Assembly: GCA_951848785.1 (NCBI GenBank)
Contig: CATOUR010000008.1
Coordinates: 11,922,001-11,986,000 of the forward strand
Length of the DNA stretch: 64,000 nucleotides
Reading direction: 5' to 3'
Source: Callosobruchus maculatus
Taxonomy: Eukaryota > Arthropoda > Insecta > Coleoptera > Chrysomelidae
In this document: one piece after another, positions 42,450 through 53,109 of the stretch
Position numbering within the stretch: position 1 is the stretch's first letter
Layout: every line of letters begins with the position of its first letter
Made by a program: the position numbers and the translations under genes
Notes under the pieces: generated by a model
What the model was told of the DNA's origin: nothing
Database searches by the model: none
What the model saw: the letters and a program-made list of their open reading frames with translations, nothing else

Positions 42450-44632
42450 CAGAGTTATTCACGTTATTCGACACGGAGCATTATGGCTGAAGGATTTGAT
42501 AAAGAAGAAAATAATAATTTCGGGTGAATAGAAACCCATCAAGGCTACGTTTTAAAAATATTTTCATGTTATACAGGGTGTCCCAAAAACAAGCAACGTA
42601 TCAAAGTTATGTTTTTAAATGGAACACCCCGTATATTATTGCATATTCAGATTCCATGGTGAATTCTAGTGTGACTTTATCTATCATATATGGGACTTAA
42701 AGCGAACCGTTTAGGTGTAAATCACCATTCTCGGTATAAGTAGATATTTGGAAAAAATATCGCAGAAGTTATAAAATTTGGAAAGCTGTGACTTTCCCGT
42801 ATTACTAAGCATAAAATGCGTCAGCTTTGATGAGACTGTTAAATCTAAATTACGATACGTTACGTGGAGAAATCGGTCCATCAAATAAGAAAACTTCGAT
42901 CAGCGATAACTGGATTTTTTTCAAATGGGAATGTCTAATTTTTTTATACGGTTATACGTAGAATTTGATAACCTTTCAATGGTATAAGGTTGTGCACATC
43001 AATCTCTGGTAGTTTTCATTTAATTTTAAATTTTCAAACAAATCGGCGTTTTTTCAATTTTCCTACCTATAAGCAACGTAGTGGACCATGAAATATAATC
43101 AAAAACATGTTAATTCAGATGGAAGAAAACAAGTACCTAACTTAGAAAAAGATACAGACGAAATAGAATAAAGAGACAAGATGATAAAAATTCCTTACAA
43201 CAAATTAACTCTCCCAGAAACAACTGCGATGACATTTCTAAGGTCAAAGAGAAGCTGGAGTATGGCAGTAACAGATATTTTTTACATTTTACTGTCTACC
43301 GCAATTTACTAGAGGTTAAAAATTTCCAAGACAATTAAAAACCGTGATATGAAACAAAAACAACCAGCGATTGTTGCTCCAGCACGCAATTATCAATCAT
43401 ATGTAATGGTGTAAAAAGTAGTAATTTGCTTCGAAGTCGATACCTCTGACTGGAGCGCTTCTATTTTTCAATATCTATTAGCAATATTGCAAAAAAGGAA
43501 TACTGGCAAATCAGATTTCAATTTTCTGCCACTTAAGTTATGTTTTAGGATTTGAACAAATTTTAATTCATTCTTCATTTTCTGCTAATAGGTACTGAAG
43601 AATTTTCAGAACTCCAGTCATAGGTACTTTTGACTTGAGTTTTGACAGAATTGCATACTTTTTTATCATTAAATGTGAAATTTTATCATGAAAATAATAA
43701 ACTGCCTACAAGATTGTCTAATAGTTTTCGTTTCATTTAAAAATTTTTTTATGGTTTTGAAAATTGCCAATCTCTAGTACATTGCAGCAGCTAGTAGGCC
43801 GTGAAGAAATCCATTTCTGCCATACTCCAGTTTATCTTTGACCAAGGATATGTTACCGCTGTTGTTTCTGGTTAGTCTTTCTTTGTTGTGAGTAATTTTT
43901 ATAATCTTGTCCCTTTAGTCTAGTTCGTGTGTATTTTTCTGCTAAGATAGTTGTTTTCTTCTACCTGAGCAGGTTTTTATTTATATGTTATGGTCTGCTA
44001 GGTTGCTTATAGGTTGGAAAATCGAAAAACACCGATTTGGTTGAAAATTTGAAATTAAATAAAAACTATCAGAGATTGATATTTAGAACCTTATATCATT
44101 AGAAAGGTTATCAAATTCTACATTTAACCGTATAAAAAAATTAGGCATTTCCATTTGAAAAAATCAAGTTGTCGTGATCGAAGTTTCCTTAATTAATCGA
44201 CCGGTTTCTCCAAGCATATATGTGATTTAAATTTGACAGTCTCATCAAAGCTGATGCATTTTATGCTTAGTATTACGGCAAAGTCACAGCCTTACAAATT
44301 TTATAATCTCTGCGATATTCAATTTTTTCCTGATATCTACTTACACCGAAAAAGATGATTTACACCTAAACGGTTCGCTTCAGGTCCCATGTATGATAAA
44401 CAAAGTCACACTAGAATTCACCAAGGAATTTGAATATGCAATAATATATGGGGTGTTCTATTTAAAAAAACATAACTTTGATACATTTCGTGTTTTTAGG
44501 ACACCCAGTATAACATGAAAAGATTCTTAAAGTGCAGCTTTAATGGGTCTCTATCCACCTGAAATTATTATTTTCTTTTCTATCAAATACTTTAGCCATA
44601 ATAATCCGTGTCGAATAACGTGAATAACACTG
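42450..44632. mobile_element. 2.2 kb palindromic element P, copy 1
   Basis: The whole 2183 bases read as two inverted arms of about 1.08 kb meeting near 43545 with little or no spacer. The ends CAGAGTTATTCACGTTATTC and GAATAACGTGAATAACACTG are flanked by TA (42448-42449, 44633-44634). A second terminus-like CAGGGTGTCC lies 125 bases inside each end. Landmarks in both arms are GAACCGTTTAGGTGTAAATCA and TCCAGTTAGTGATA-type inner blocks. There is no frame above 80 codons. The partner is at 60310-62500. The class is a TA-targeting fold-back DNA element. Confidence 0.85.
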
Positions 44633-44639
44633 TATACGT

Positions 44640-45330
44640 AGGGCATGCTAACATACTTTATTCAAAAAAAACTTTATAAAAGTTTTTTTTTGTGATAATT
44701 GGCTGGTTTTTTGGGAGTTTACTCTATTACCTTAAGCAAAAGTTTATCTTCTGTGGAGAGCCTTACTTTATAGCCGCAAGTATAAAAATATATATATTCG
44801 AAGCCGCCATATTTTCTTTTTCTTCATCCTGAAATAATTAAATTCAAGCTTGATATATGTGGCTATTGAAATTCTGCAACTTCTGAGATCCTTGTTATGC
44901 ACATGTCCTGAGTCGCATTAGGGATGATGTCCTTAATACACGACAGTGAAAGTGGTTGCCTTTTATGAAAAACTTCTGCGGAATAAGGTTGTGGTATGTA
45001 AAGTAGCTGAGTACGCCCCTGGCTAAGTTCGTAGTGACGTTGTGGAAAAGTGATCTCCGATAATTTGTGTAATTTGACGGCGAAACAGTGCAAATAAAAC
45101 TGTAAGTTAGCTAAACTCTAAAAGTTAAGATCATTGACGTTAACCAACAGTGAAGGTAGCAAGATATTCGAGTTTCAAAAGACGAAAAGACATTTACTGA
45201 AAATAGCAGCATTGTTGATAGGAGGTCCAAAGTCCGAAAAGTCGATTTGCTTTGATTTTCCTTGCGCAACAAATGCTGAACTAGGCAATATATTCATAAT
45301 ATCGACATAAAATCAGTAAATAATATAGGT
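44640..45330. other. Unassigned region
   Basis: Nothing recognised. The 76-codon minus frame at 44863-45093 has no familiar motif. Confidence 0.25.
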
Positions 45331-46162
45331 AACCAGACTTGCACGGCAGGTCCGTAGTAGGAATTTATTTAGTGCCAAGCTAATAAAAGGATTCGATTCG
45401 CCCTCAGAAGAAGAGCTAAAACGCTTTGAAAGAAGCAAGCTAGCTATAAGGACACCAACAAAAGCCGCAAACAGAACATTGAGAAAATCAGAAATGGACT
45501 CAATTGCAGAAATGTTGCGAAACATGAAGGGAGAACTGAAATCCGAGATTTCGGCAATGAAAACAGATATCAGAGAAGACATAAAGGACATGAGGAATGA
45601 AGTGAAGGAAATGAAAGCCGAAATAATGTTAAATAGGGAGGAAATGATTGAACTTAGAGCAGAAATTGAAGCCGTGAAAAAAGCCTCAGATACACAAAAA
45701 GACAAACTAACAAATAAAATAAAGGTACTCGAGGCTGAAATTGAGAGGTTTGAAAAAGATAAAATCAGGAAAAACTTAGTTATAACTGGTGTTGATATGG
45801 AAACAGAAGATAATGAGATATTGAAAGTTATGATCAAACAGACAATAGAGCGTGAAATAGGGGTAGAAGCATCCATCAGTAACGTTCGCAGAATCACCGA
45901 AAAAAAATACTCAATAGAGCTGCCTACATGGGACAAAAAAATGGAAATTCTTAAGGCAAAAAACAAGTTGAAGGGTAAAGACATTTTCATAGACAGCGAA
46001 CTTACAAAAAAAGAGAGACTTATACAAAAGAAGATCAGGGATGCTGCGACGGAAGAAAAAGCTAAAGGAGGGGATGTCAAAGTCAGATTCCAAAAACTAA
46101 TACTGAATGGAAGGACCTTGGTATGGAACCAAGAAGAGAACAGACTTATGCCAAAAAACTAA
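45331..46162 (+). pseudogene. LINE ORF1-type protein, stop-free frame
   Basis: The frame is open from 45331 to the stop at 46160-46162, about 276 codons with no internal stop. There is no ATG before the one in SEMDSIAEM, so the N-terminus is missing or starts in lost sequence. The middle (about 45490-45760) is rich in E, K, M and I with heptad-like spacing, a coiled coil. Next is RKNLVITGVDMETED, which resembles the RNP-like core of LINE ORF1 proteins, and then a basic C-terminus. Such proteins coat the element RNA. A 255-codon minus frame over it is only antisense. Confidence 0.6.
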
Positions 46163-46389
46163 ACCAAGATTATAACGGAGGAGACAGTAGGCTAACGACA
46201 AGGCTATCGAAAAGGACAAATGAGAAGCATCAAGGAGAAAATCTCAACACGGACACACGGATGGAACAGAATTAAGGGGAAACTCTCGGGTGCAGGAGGC
46301 TGATGACCTCCTCACCTTAAACCAACTCATCAAAGAAACCTCTACAAGCAAGAATAATACCAGACGGACCAAAGTTATACATACCTTCA
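46163..46389 (+). other. Junction region with deleted ORF2
   Basis: Between ORF1 and the RT thumb there are only 230 bases. The endonuclease and RT palm of a normal ORF2 are absent, so either one element lost them or two elements are joined here. Confidence 0.4.
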
Positions 46390-46875
46390 AATATGGGACT
46401 AAGAGTAAACGTGAAAATACTCGTCTTCGTTACAGCAAAGCGATTCAGAGTTGACTACTTTGAATATCTAGGCAGTGAAGTTAATAACACAGGAGGGACA
46501 GATCAAGATATTCAACAGCGTCTACTCAAAGCAAAAAAGGCATTAGCAATCTACCCCGTACTCAATCAGAACCAAAGCAAAAACTCCAGGTTTTCATTAA
46601 AATAGATGTCTACAGAGGGATTAAGGGATTTTTTGGCCAAGGACAATATAGAATGAAGAATTGTGGAAGATATCAACGCTGAAGAGAGTAGGGACGGAGA
46701 TTAGACAGAGAAAGTGGAATTGGATAGGTCACATTCTGTGAAGAGGAAGCGACCTGGAGAAGCCAGTTACAGACGAGGCAAGAAGAATGGGCAAGACATG
46801 CGACATGCGCTTGCGAAGAATAGATGAGACTTGCGGCAGCTTGTAGAGGCCCTATGTTCCTTAATGGAATGATGG

Positions 46876-46911
<36 letters not shown>
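46390..46911 (+). pseudogene. RTE-type ORF2 C-terminus with (TA)n tail
   Basis: The frame starting at 46393 holds the thumb (FRVDYFEYLGSEVNNTGGTD, then QQRLLKAKKAL). Later frames give RKWNWIGHIL (about 46715) and the end region near 46850. The tail is a (TA)16 run at 46879-46911. Stops and frameshifts are present. Confidence 0.65.
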
Positions 46912-46914
<3 letters not shown>

Positions 46915-47130
46915 AAGTAGCTGTGATGCTCTAGCAGTTTTTTTATGAACCTCATAACTAAAAACCCGTTTTTGTAATCGATATTCTGGTTTTGATGAAG
47001 ACAATATTTTCTGAATGAAAATGAGATATTTCTTATATTCTAAACTGTTGCCCAATATAAACCACTTCTTGTCTTTATATTTTTGAGTGACACAATCATA
47101 TCTCCTTAGCCCAGATATAAATCGGACATA
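46912..47130 (-). pseudogene. CR1-like C-terminal fragment
   Basis: On minus, FIQKILSSSKPEYRLQKR and FSYEVHKKTARASQ match the fragment at 1300-1450 (HKILSSSKPEYLRKK). It lies directly against the TA run of the RTE-type copy. Confidence 0.6.
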
Positions 47131-47159
47131 GTTATTTTTGATGATTTTGATTCTGTTTT

Positions 47160-47929
47160 AGAACAACACAGTGCAGCATATGGTCTTGGTATTAACTACA
47201 ATAAGACCAAGGTTATGATCGTAGATAGAGAGCATAACAATCATAAAAAAATAAAGTCAATAGGCCGTTGTGAGATAGTTCAAAGTTTTGTGTACCTCGG
47301 TTCTTTGATCGACAATTCGGATAGCTGTGAGAATGAGATTTGACGGCGCATTCAACAGACACGGGTGACCATGACTAAGCTTACTAAAATATGGTGTCAC
47401 CAATAAAGCTACCAAAATGTCGCTGGTTCAGTCTCTTGTGTTCTCCATATTTTTGTATGCCTTGGAAACTTGGACTGTTAAAAAGGCAGATCGAGCTAGT
47501 ATAGATGCTTTTGAAATGTGGACGTGGAGGAGAATGCTGAGAATTCCTTATACCGCCCACCGAACTAATTTTTCCATACTGGATGAGCTCGGTAATCCAA
47601 AGAGACTATCCTCCATTGTGTCGACGAGAATACTTACATTCTTCGGACACATTCACAGAAGCGATAATATGGAGAAACTTGTAGCTCAGAGTCACGCCCC
47701 GAGTGGGCAACGCCGTGGCCGTTCCCCTACACGCTGTGTGGATACCACGAATCAGTAGCTAGGTATGAGTATCAAGAGTGCCACTGAACTGACAGAAAAT
47801 CGCGAATGATGGCGAGCTACGGTTCTCAAAACTGTTGATAATATTCGTGTCGGCAATACTCTAGCTCCGACTTAATGCATTTTACGAGTTCACAACATGT
47901 CTGTTAAGACATTGTGACTATGATGATGA
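47160..47929 (+). pseudogene. RTE-like LINE, copy 2, with 10 bp TSD
   Basis: This 770-base 5'-truncated copy begins in the thumb (AYGLGINYNKTKVMI), continues with FVYLGSLIDNSDSCENEI, the tail LYALETWTVKKADRA and FEMWTWRRMLRI, and ends in the same 3' tail (TGACTATGATGATG) as 20742-21904. ATTCTGTTTT flanks both sides (47150-47159 and 47930-47939). One TGA (at GAGATTTGACGG) and one frameshift break it. Confidence 0.8.
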
Positions 47930-47989
47930 ATTCTGTTTTTCATTAACTGATCCAAGCACGGATAGTAACCGGACCCAGACAACACCAAA

Positions 47990-48180
47990 GATTCTCAAAA
48001 AACTATCTTAGTTTACAGTTTACTAATAACATGGTTAGAGTAGAGAGCTCTAATGCGCATATATGTAGTTTTCATTAAATTAGGCATGTGGTTCTTGAAG
48101 CTTTGTTTATCATCAATTTCTACTCCTAACATCTTTGCTGTTTGAGTATGACTTAACATCACCCCACCAAGTGTTAAATG
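47990..48180 (-). pseudogene. CR1-like thumb fragment
   Basis: On minus, the frame around 48125-48020 contains VEIDDKQSFKNHM, resembling the L-G-V-x-x-D-x-x-L-S-F-x-x-H motif of LINE thumbs. Too short to place further. Confidence 0.4.
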
Positions 48181-48890
48181 CTAAAATTATTAGCGAAAGA
48201 CGTTTCGTTTTCTAAAAAATTGGTTTGGCAAGTATTCAGGCTGCGTAATGTTTTGGTTTATTCTTCATCAAAGAGAAACTTCCTTCCTCGAGATGTAAAT
48301 ATGCACGAACCACTACTTAATGGCTGGTATGCACACATGCGCCATGAAGCGCTCCACATTTTTGCATATTTTCCCCAGTCACGACCATTGCAAAACAATT
48401 TTCGTCCGTGGAACTTAATGGCAGCCACTTATGCCTCAATCTTCGACTTTTTGTAATCGGTTATGTAAAGACGCAGACTAATAAATTAGCCTGCCTCGGC
48501 AGTCATCTCAATTAATCTTAATTATACTTTGGTTTATAAAAATAAACTGACCTTAATGTGCATTAATGTGGAGCTTGTCGTTACTTGATTGAAATATGTA
48601 TGAAGAACGACTTTCTTACCTGGGGGCTACGAGTTGTTTACTTAGTATAAGTTTACGTAAATGTTGAAGTATAGACTACATCTCAAAATCGTTATACATG
48701 TCTTGAAAATTGTAGTACGTGCAGCAGTTATTCATATTACGTAAAGTATACAGTACGCGTTTTATTAATGGCGTGGAAAGAAGGTATCCTTAGCCCGTAG
48801 TGCAGATAGTGTCACTGAGGTAACATTTTTACGATGATTGATAGCGCTTGATGAATAAAACAATTTTGAAGTTGCTCCTGTTCTGTACTC
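48180..48890. other. Non-repetitive island
   Basis: A 92-codon frame (48178-48456) is unrecognised. 48480-48620 has several AATTAATC and TTAATTATA sites with no repeat partner in the window. Confidence 0.25.
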
Positions 48891-49154
48891 TGTAAGAGCC
48901 CGTCCAGATAAAGCGATTTACGCGCGAGTGCACTCGCGCGTAGTTATTCGCACGTTCCCGAGATACTAGAGTTACATACATCCTGTCCAGATGCTCTCGC
49001 GCGTTGTTTTACTCGCGCGTAAAACGCTTGTAATGCGCGGGACTCTCGACTCGCCCGTTGTACGCGCGAGCGCCGCGCGAGTCGAGATACTTGGGCGACA
49101 TTGTTGCGTCCAGTACAACGCGCGAGTCCGTGGCGTGTGGACGTATTTTTTTTT

Positions 49155-49300
49155 TGAGAATAGAGCGTGATAACTTCGATACAGAGCTTTTCATTGACGC
49201 AGTCGAAAAAAGAGTAGCCATATGGGATATGGAATCATCCGATTATTCCAATAGACGCATAAAACGTAGGAACTGGGAAAATATAGTTGAAACACTTTTC
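49155..49300 (+). pseudogene. MADF-domain fragment of Harbinger accessory gene
   Basis: The + frame gives RDNFDTELFIDAVEKRVAIW, then DYSNRRIKRRNWENIVETLF. This fits the MADF/Myb-like fold: hydrophobic helix, V-x-x-R-x-x-I-W, D-Y, and a final W-x-x-I. PIF/Harbinger elements encode such a DNA-binding protein beside the transposase. The C-terminal part is lost at the central deletion. Confidence 0.65.
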
Positions 49301-49459
49301 ACTGTGTTCTCTCAGCTTTGGGTATAGTGTTATAAACATACTGTGCGTCATTTTGTCATGTAGAATTGGATGCATGTTGAATCGTCGCCTTTCTCTTTGT
49401 TTACGAAGATTCCATCGCTGGTATGCACGCCACAACACAACTGCTGTATCCAACTCCAT
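49285..49459 (-). pseudogene. Harbinger transposase N-terminus
   Basis: From the ATG at 49459 (minus) the frame has RERRRFNMHPILHDK and FITLYPKLREHSEKCFNY, matching the R-R-x-W-V-H-P-I and L-R-x-H-x-x-x-F-x-x-Y-F pattern at the start of insect Harbinger transposases. The catalytic DDE region is absent. It meets the MADF fragment near 49290. Confidence 0.65.
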
Positions 49460-49649
49460 GTTTTTAACTGGAAGGAAATCTGTCCCAGCGTAGAAACGCA
49501 AGTGAAACGCGACATCCGGACGCAATATAAATTGACTAAATCGCTTTATCTGGACGGGCTCTAAGGGTGTGGAGATATGGGAGGATAATCTGCCAAGCCT
49601 GTTTATAGCCGTCAAAGGATACCTCAGAACTGAGTACTCCTTCATCTCA

Positions 49650-50025
49650 ACCTAGTGAGAAAGACGGTGATGAAGCTTGTGGGATTCCCCTCTGGCCATG
49701 GAGATCCAGCGTTCTCCAGAATTGATTCTCGCATTGACAAAGGAGCTGGTAGGCGCTTAACAGTCTCGTCTTCATGTCCGCATCTCTTGCACAAGGGTAT
49801 GCCACATTATAGAGGTGCTTTCTTAGGTGACAGTATCCAGCAGCAGCACTAACTACAATTTGGAAGTGTTCGCCCACAAGTGAGCCTAATAGACTCGGTG
49901 AGCCATGGAATTATGGTGGATAGCCCAGAGGAGCATACTCTGTTTGAATACCAAAAAGTGAGAGGTCACCAACCGCACGCTGTCGAGAAAGCGGCTGAGT
50001 GGCGTTTTAAGGGCGATTAGTCAAA
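49650..50025 (-). pseudogene. Jockey-type RNase H C-terminal region
   Basis: On minus, GYCHLRKHLYNV is followed by a C-x-x-C-x-x-E-x-x-x-H-type region with LLCQCENQFWRTLD. The same family appears at 56880-57545. It is a truncated relic. Confidence 0.5.
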
Positions 50026-50039
50026 TTGCTTTTCCTTGG

Positions 50040-51410
50040 ATAATAATAGTAGTAGTAGTAGCAACCTTTATTGAAATATACAAAATGTACGTTTCAAAAG
50101 GCGGGGTTCAGCATCACCAAATTGCAAAAATTTAGCTTGCTGGTCTTCCACTCAACCTTACCTATCCTAAACTTAAGCTAATAAATAAAAGAAAGGAAGA
50201 ACATTATGTTCGTGTTGATTTTGAACTACAGAGTAATGGCAATTCTATTTCAAAGTGCGAAGGTACCTATTAATATTTACATTTTTTCTCGTTACAGATA
50301 AGTGTCTGATATTTTGAGGAACCTGGTTGTATAATTTGTAAATACAATACGTGAAAGATCTTCGATAAATTGCAGTTCTGTGGCGAGGAGCTGAAATAAG
50401 GCCATCACTTCTCAAATTTAATCTTATAGTATTTGTCTGAGCCCTGTGAATTATTTTTTCATGTAGGTAAACTGGAGTCTTCTACTTTGTGATTTAATAG
50501 AATAGAACTAGACAATGGAGCAAACGTCGGTCTCTCATTTTCAGCCAGCCTATTTCAGATATGCTGGATGACACATGCTGTCTTCTAGGTATTCCACATA
50601 CCAAACGCATACAAGCATTTTGAATTGATTGAATTCTATTGGAGTCACGTTGTGAAATACATGCATTATAGACTACATCGCAGTGGTTAAAATTTTATAG
50701 AATAAGGCAATTGCACAATAACTGCTTGGTTATATTCAATACTTTTCTTTGTGAATAGAGAACCTTGAGCTTACTAAAAGCTTTTGCGATGGATTTATTT
50801 GTATGGCCGTTAAATCTCAGAAACGTGTCCAACTCAACACCTAGATTTTTTGCTGATTCCACTAATCGCAGCGGATCTCCATTGATATTAATAGAAAAGT
50901 TTTGAACAACACTCTTCCTAGATTTTTCTCTCCCTAACAGTATCACGGAACACTTCTGCGGATTCAGTTCTAAACAGTGTGCTATGGAAACTCTCCTTAA
51001 ATTGTTTAAATCGTCTGTAATGTAATAACATTACAGACGATTACATGCCTTGACTGATTGATTGGCAGGGAAAGAAAGATATAGTCGAGTATCGTCAGCA
51101 TATAAATGGGCAGAACACTGTTGAAGACAACTTACGAGCTGTGACGTATAAATGCAGAAAAGTATGGGCCCTAAGATAGAGCCCTGGGGCGCCCTACGTG
51201 ACACACTAATAGGGCAGGAATAGGTTTCTTTAACTCTAACTATCTGCTGTCTATCTTCCAGATAACTAGTCATGGGTCTTACAGAGCTTTCTGAAATGCC
51301 TACGTATTTTAATATTGTTAACAATAATTTATGATTAATCGGTTGCATGCAAGATGTCGTCAATAATTTTCAGCAGTGCAGTAGCGCAACTATGTTGGGA
51401 TCGAAAACCA
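50040..51410 (-). pseudogene. CR1-like LINE RT, motif A region to 3' tail
   Basis: Reading minus from 51405: RSQHSCATALLKIIDDI, then motif B APQGSILGPILFCIYTSQL and motif C AHLYADDTRLYLSF (51095-51135) with both aspartates. Further on are LNPQKCSVILLGREK (about 50940), LGVELDTFLRFNGH and SNFNHCDVVYNACI. After stops comes the C-terminal IYRRSFTYCIYKLYNQVP (about 50330). The 3' end lies at a (GTA)4 run on + at 50047-50059. Damage near 51010-51040 includes a 13-pair perfect hairpin. It is one of the longer RT relics here. Confidence 0.75.
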
Positions 51411-51414
51411 GTAA

Positions 51415-51840
51415 AAGTACTGACATGGTAGTAGGCGCTTCCCAGATATAGGAGCAATACACCAGGCCAGGTCTATCTTGGGCTTAATACTGTCTTCGTG
51501 TCAGATTAAGTTTTCTGTAATGTTGACTCCTAAAGGCTTGAACGAGTGACTTCTTGGCGCATCCTGATTGTTCATTAGAATCGTGTGCTCGCTTTGACAC
51601 TTCTTGTCTGATAGTGAACAGTGTCTTTGAAGCATTGAATTTTACCGCATTCTCGGGTCAAGAATATGACTCCCTAAGCTGACCTTTTGATAGCAAAGCA
51701 GCAAACCTTCTTCTGTGTGTTAAATCAACCACAGAAGTCGGACTATTTTTCTTGGTTCCTGCTTGCAAGTTACTGGGTGTTGAATTTGCAGTCCTAGAGA
51801 GTATATCACGGATGTGAAGCAGAAACAATGTTGGTGCCAA
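51415..51840 (-). pseudogene. Jockey/CR1 RT fragment (motif B to thumb)
   Basis: On minus, APTLFLLHIRDIL (after motif B) is followed, with frameshifts, by NAVKFNASKTL (about 51640) and QDRPGLVYCSYIWEAP (about 51465). The motif C region is not recognisable. A sister fragment is at 52700-53085. Confidence 0.6.
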
Positions 51841-52340
51841 CACCGGCCTCTCGGAGAACAGATGAAACATCAGCACAAGGAGCAGTGGAACTTGTTGCCA
51901 GGATGTGTTCATGGAAAACATTCATTAAAGCTCCATGCAAGAAAACAGCTGAAACACTGCTCCCCTTGAGTAGGAATTATCTCCGAATAACGACGGGTCT
52001 CCTCACAGGACATTGTGGCCTGAAGGAACACCACCAATAAAATGGACATCAACTGCAGATTGTGTGGAAGAGGAACTGAGTCAGCCCTACATGTGCTCTG
52101 TGAGTGCGAAGCGCTAGATCACAAGGGACAACAGCTCTTTGGGAAGACCACGCTAGAACCAATGGAGTACAGCTCAGCACCAGGACCTGTAGGTAAACAG
52201 CATAAACTTATGCAGGGATCTAGATTGCTGGAGTGGATACTGTAAATGAGAGAAGCAATAATACAATAGGCCTTAAGGCTTAAGTATTGACGGGGACAGT
52301 AAAGTCGGACGGCTCCTGAAAAAAAAAACGGCCTCTGCGT
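51840..52340 (+). pseudogene. Jockey-type RNase H C-terminus, copy 1
   Basis: The + frames give KTAETLLPLSRNYLRITTGL, LTGHCGLK, CRLCGRGTESALHVLCECEA and a final LMQGSRLLEWIL. This is the C-terminal half of RNase H plus the CCHC-like knuckle. It is an inverted copy of 54397-54900, about 2 kb away. Confidence 0.7.
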
Positions 52341-52344
52341 GACA

Positions 52345-52700
52345 CCAACGTTGATGTTACAAGAGAAAGAGACGAAGCCGTCTACCACAACAGAGAAAAA
52401 AGTTCAGTAGTTACAAAATGCGGCTGTGACATTTAATACGATCGCTCTCTATCACAAGAAAGATCTTAAAACATAAAACCTGGAATTAAAGAAAAATATA
52501 TTGTTCAAAATCATAATTGTTACAGCTTATGTGTAGGTATCGTAGGTCTGTAAGGTATGAGAACCCAGGAACCAGAAACGCAAGAAAAAGAATAGAAGGG
52601 AAAACCAGGAATGAAGAGCGAAAGAGAGGAAGGTGGAACTGAACAGTCCGCGAAGGCAAAGCCATCAAATACACGTTGGTGATTTAGAGGCTGAAGGTAG
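52345..52700. other. Unassigned region
   Basis: An A-run at 52319-52328 is followed by about 350 bases without a recognisable protein. Possibly the tail of the preceding element plus unrelated DNA. Confidence 0.25.
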
Positions 52701-53085
52701 CGCTTTAAATCGAATTGTCCTTATCTGGACTCAAGTCAGGTCAAGTATAAATGGGTGGGATAGTAGCGGCAGATGCTCCTCAGATATGAGGTAATACTGC
52801 AGGCCAGATCTGATGTGAGCTTTATACAGCGTGAGAAAGTTGGATGGTAAGAAGTACTTCCTGGCTCTGAATAGGTATTATCCCAGGTTTTTTCCGGCAG
52901 TCGTTGCAATCGACACATTATGTTCTCTGTGATGTTGACCCTTGAGAGCTTGAAAGATTGTCTTCTTTGTCAGCGCCTTATTGTTCATTATAACCTGGTA
53001 CTCGCTTGGGCGCTTTTTTTGTGCACAGTACTGGGTGTTGGTCTTGAAGCATTGAATTCTACCACCTACGGCGTTCGAGCTCAAT
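52700..53085 (-). pseudogene. Jockey/CR1 RT thumb fragment
   Basis: On minus, IQCFKTNTQYCAQKK (FNASKTQ-like), VIMNNKALTKK, NVSIATTAGKNLG, then LFRARKYFLPSNFLTLYKAH and IRSGLQY. This is the C-terminal part of an RT closely similar in order to 51415-51690. Confidence 0.65.
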
Positions 53086-53109
53086 CACCAAAATAGGTCT
53101 ATTGCTCGT

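Larger units (their letters stand above)
48896..49561. mobile_element. PIF/Harbinger deletion derivative, TAA TSD
   Basis: The TIR GAGCCCGTCCAGATAAAGCG, continuing ATTTA, at 48896-48920 has a near-perfect inverted partner at 49537-49561. TAA flanks both ends (48893-48895, 49562-49564), the 3-base target typical of PIF/Harbinger. Inside are 5' pieces of two converging genes: a MADF-type protein on + and a Harbinger transposase on minus. ACTCGCGCG-type motifs cluster near the left end. It cannot move without a helper. Confidence 0.85.

Noticed and set aside
45313..46080. 255-codon minus-strand frame rich in Ser, Phe and Ile
   Set aside because: It is antisense to the ORF1-type frame; A-rich sense codons give Ser/Phe/Leu runs on the other strand.
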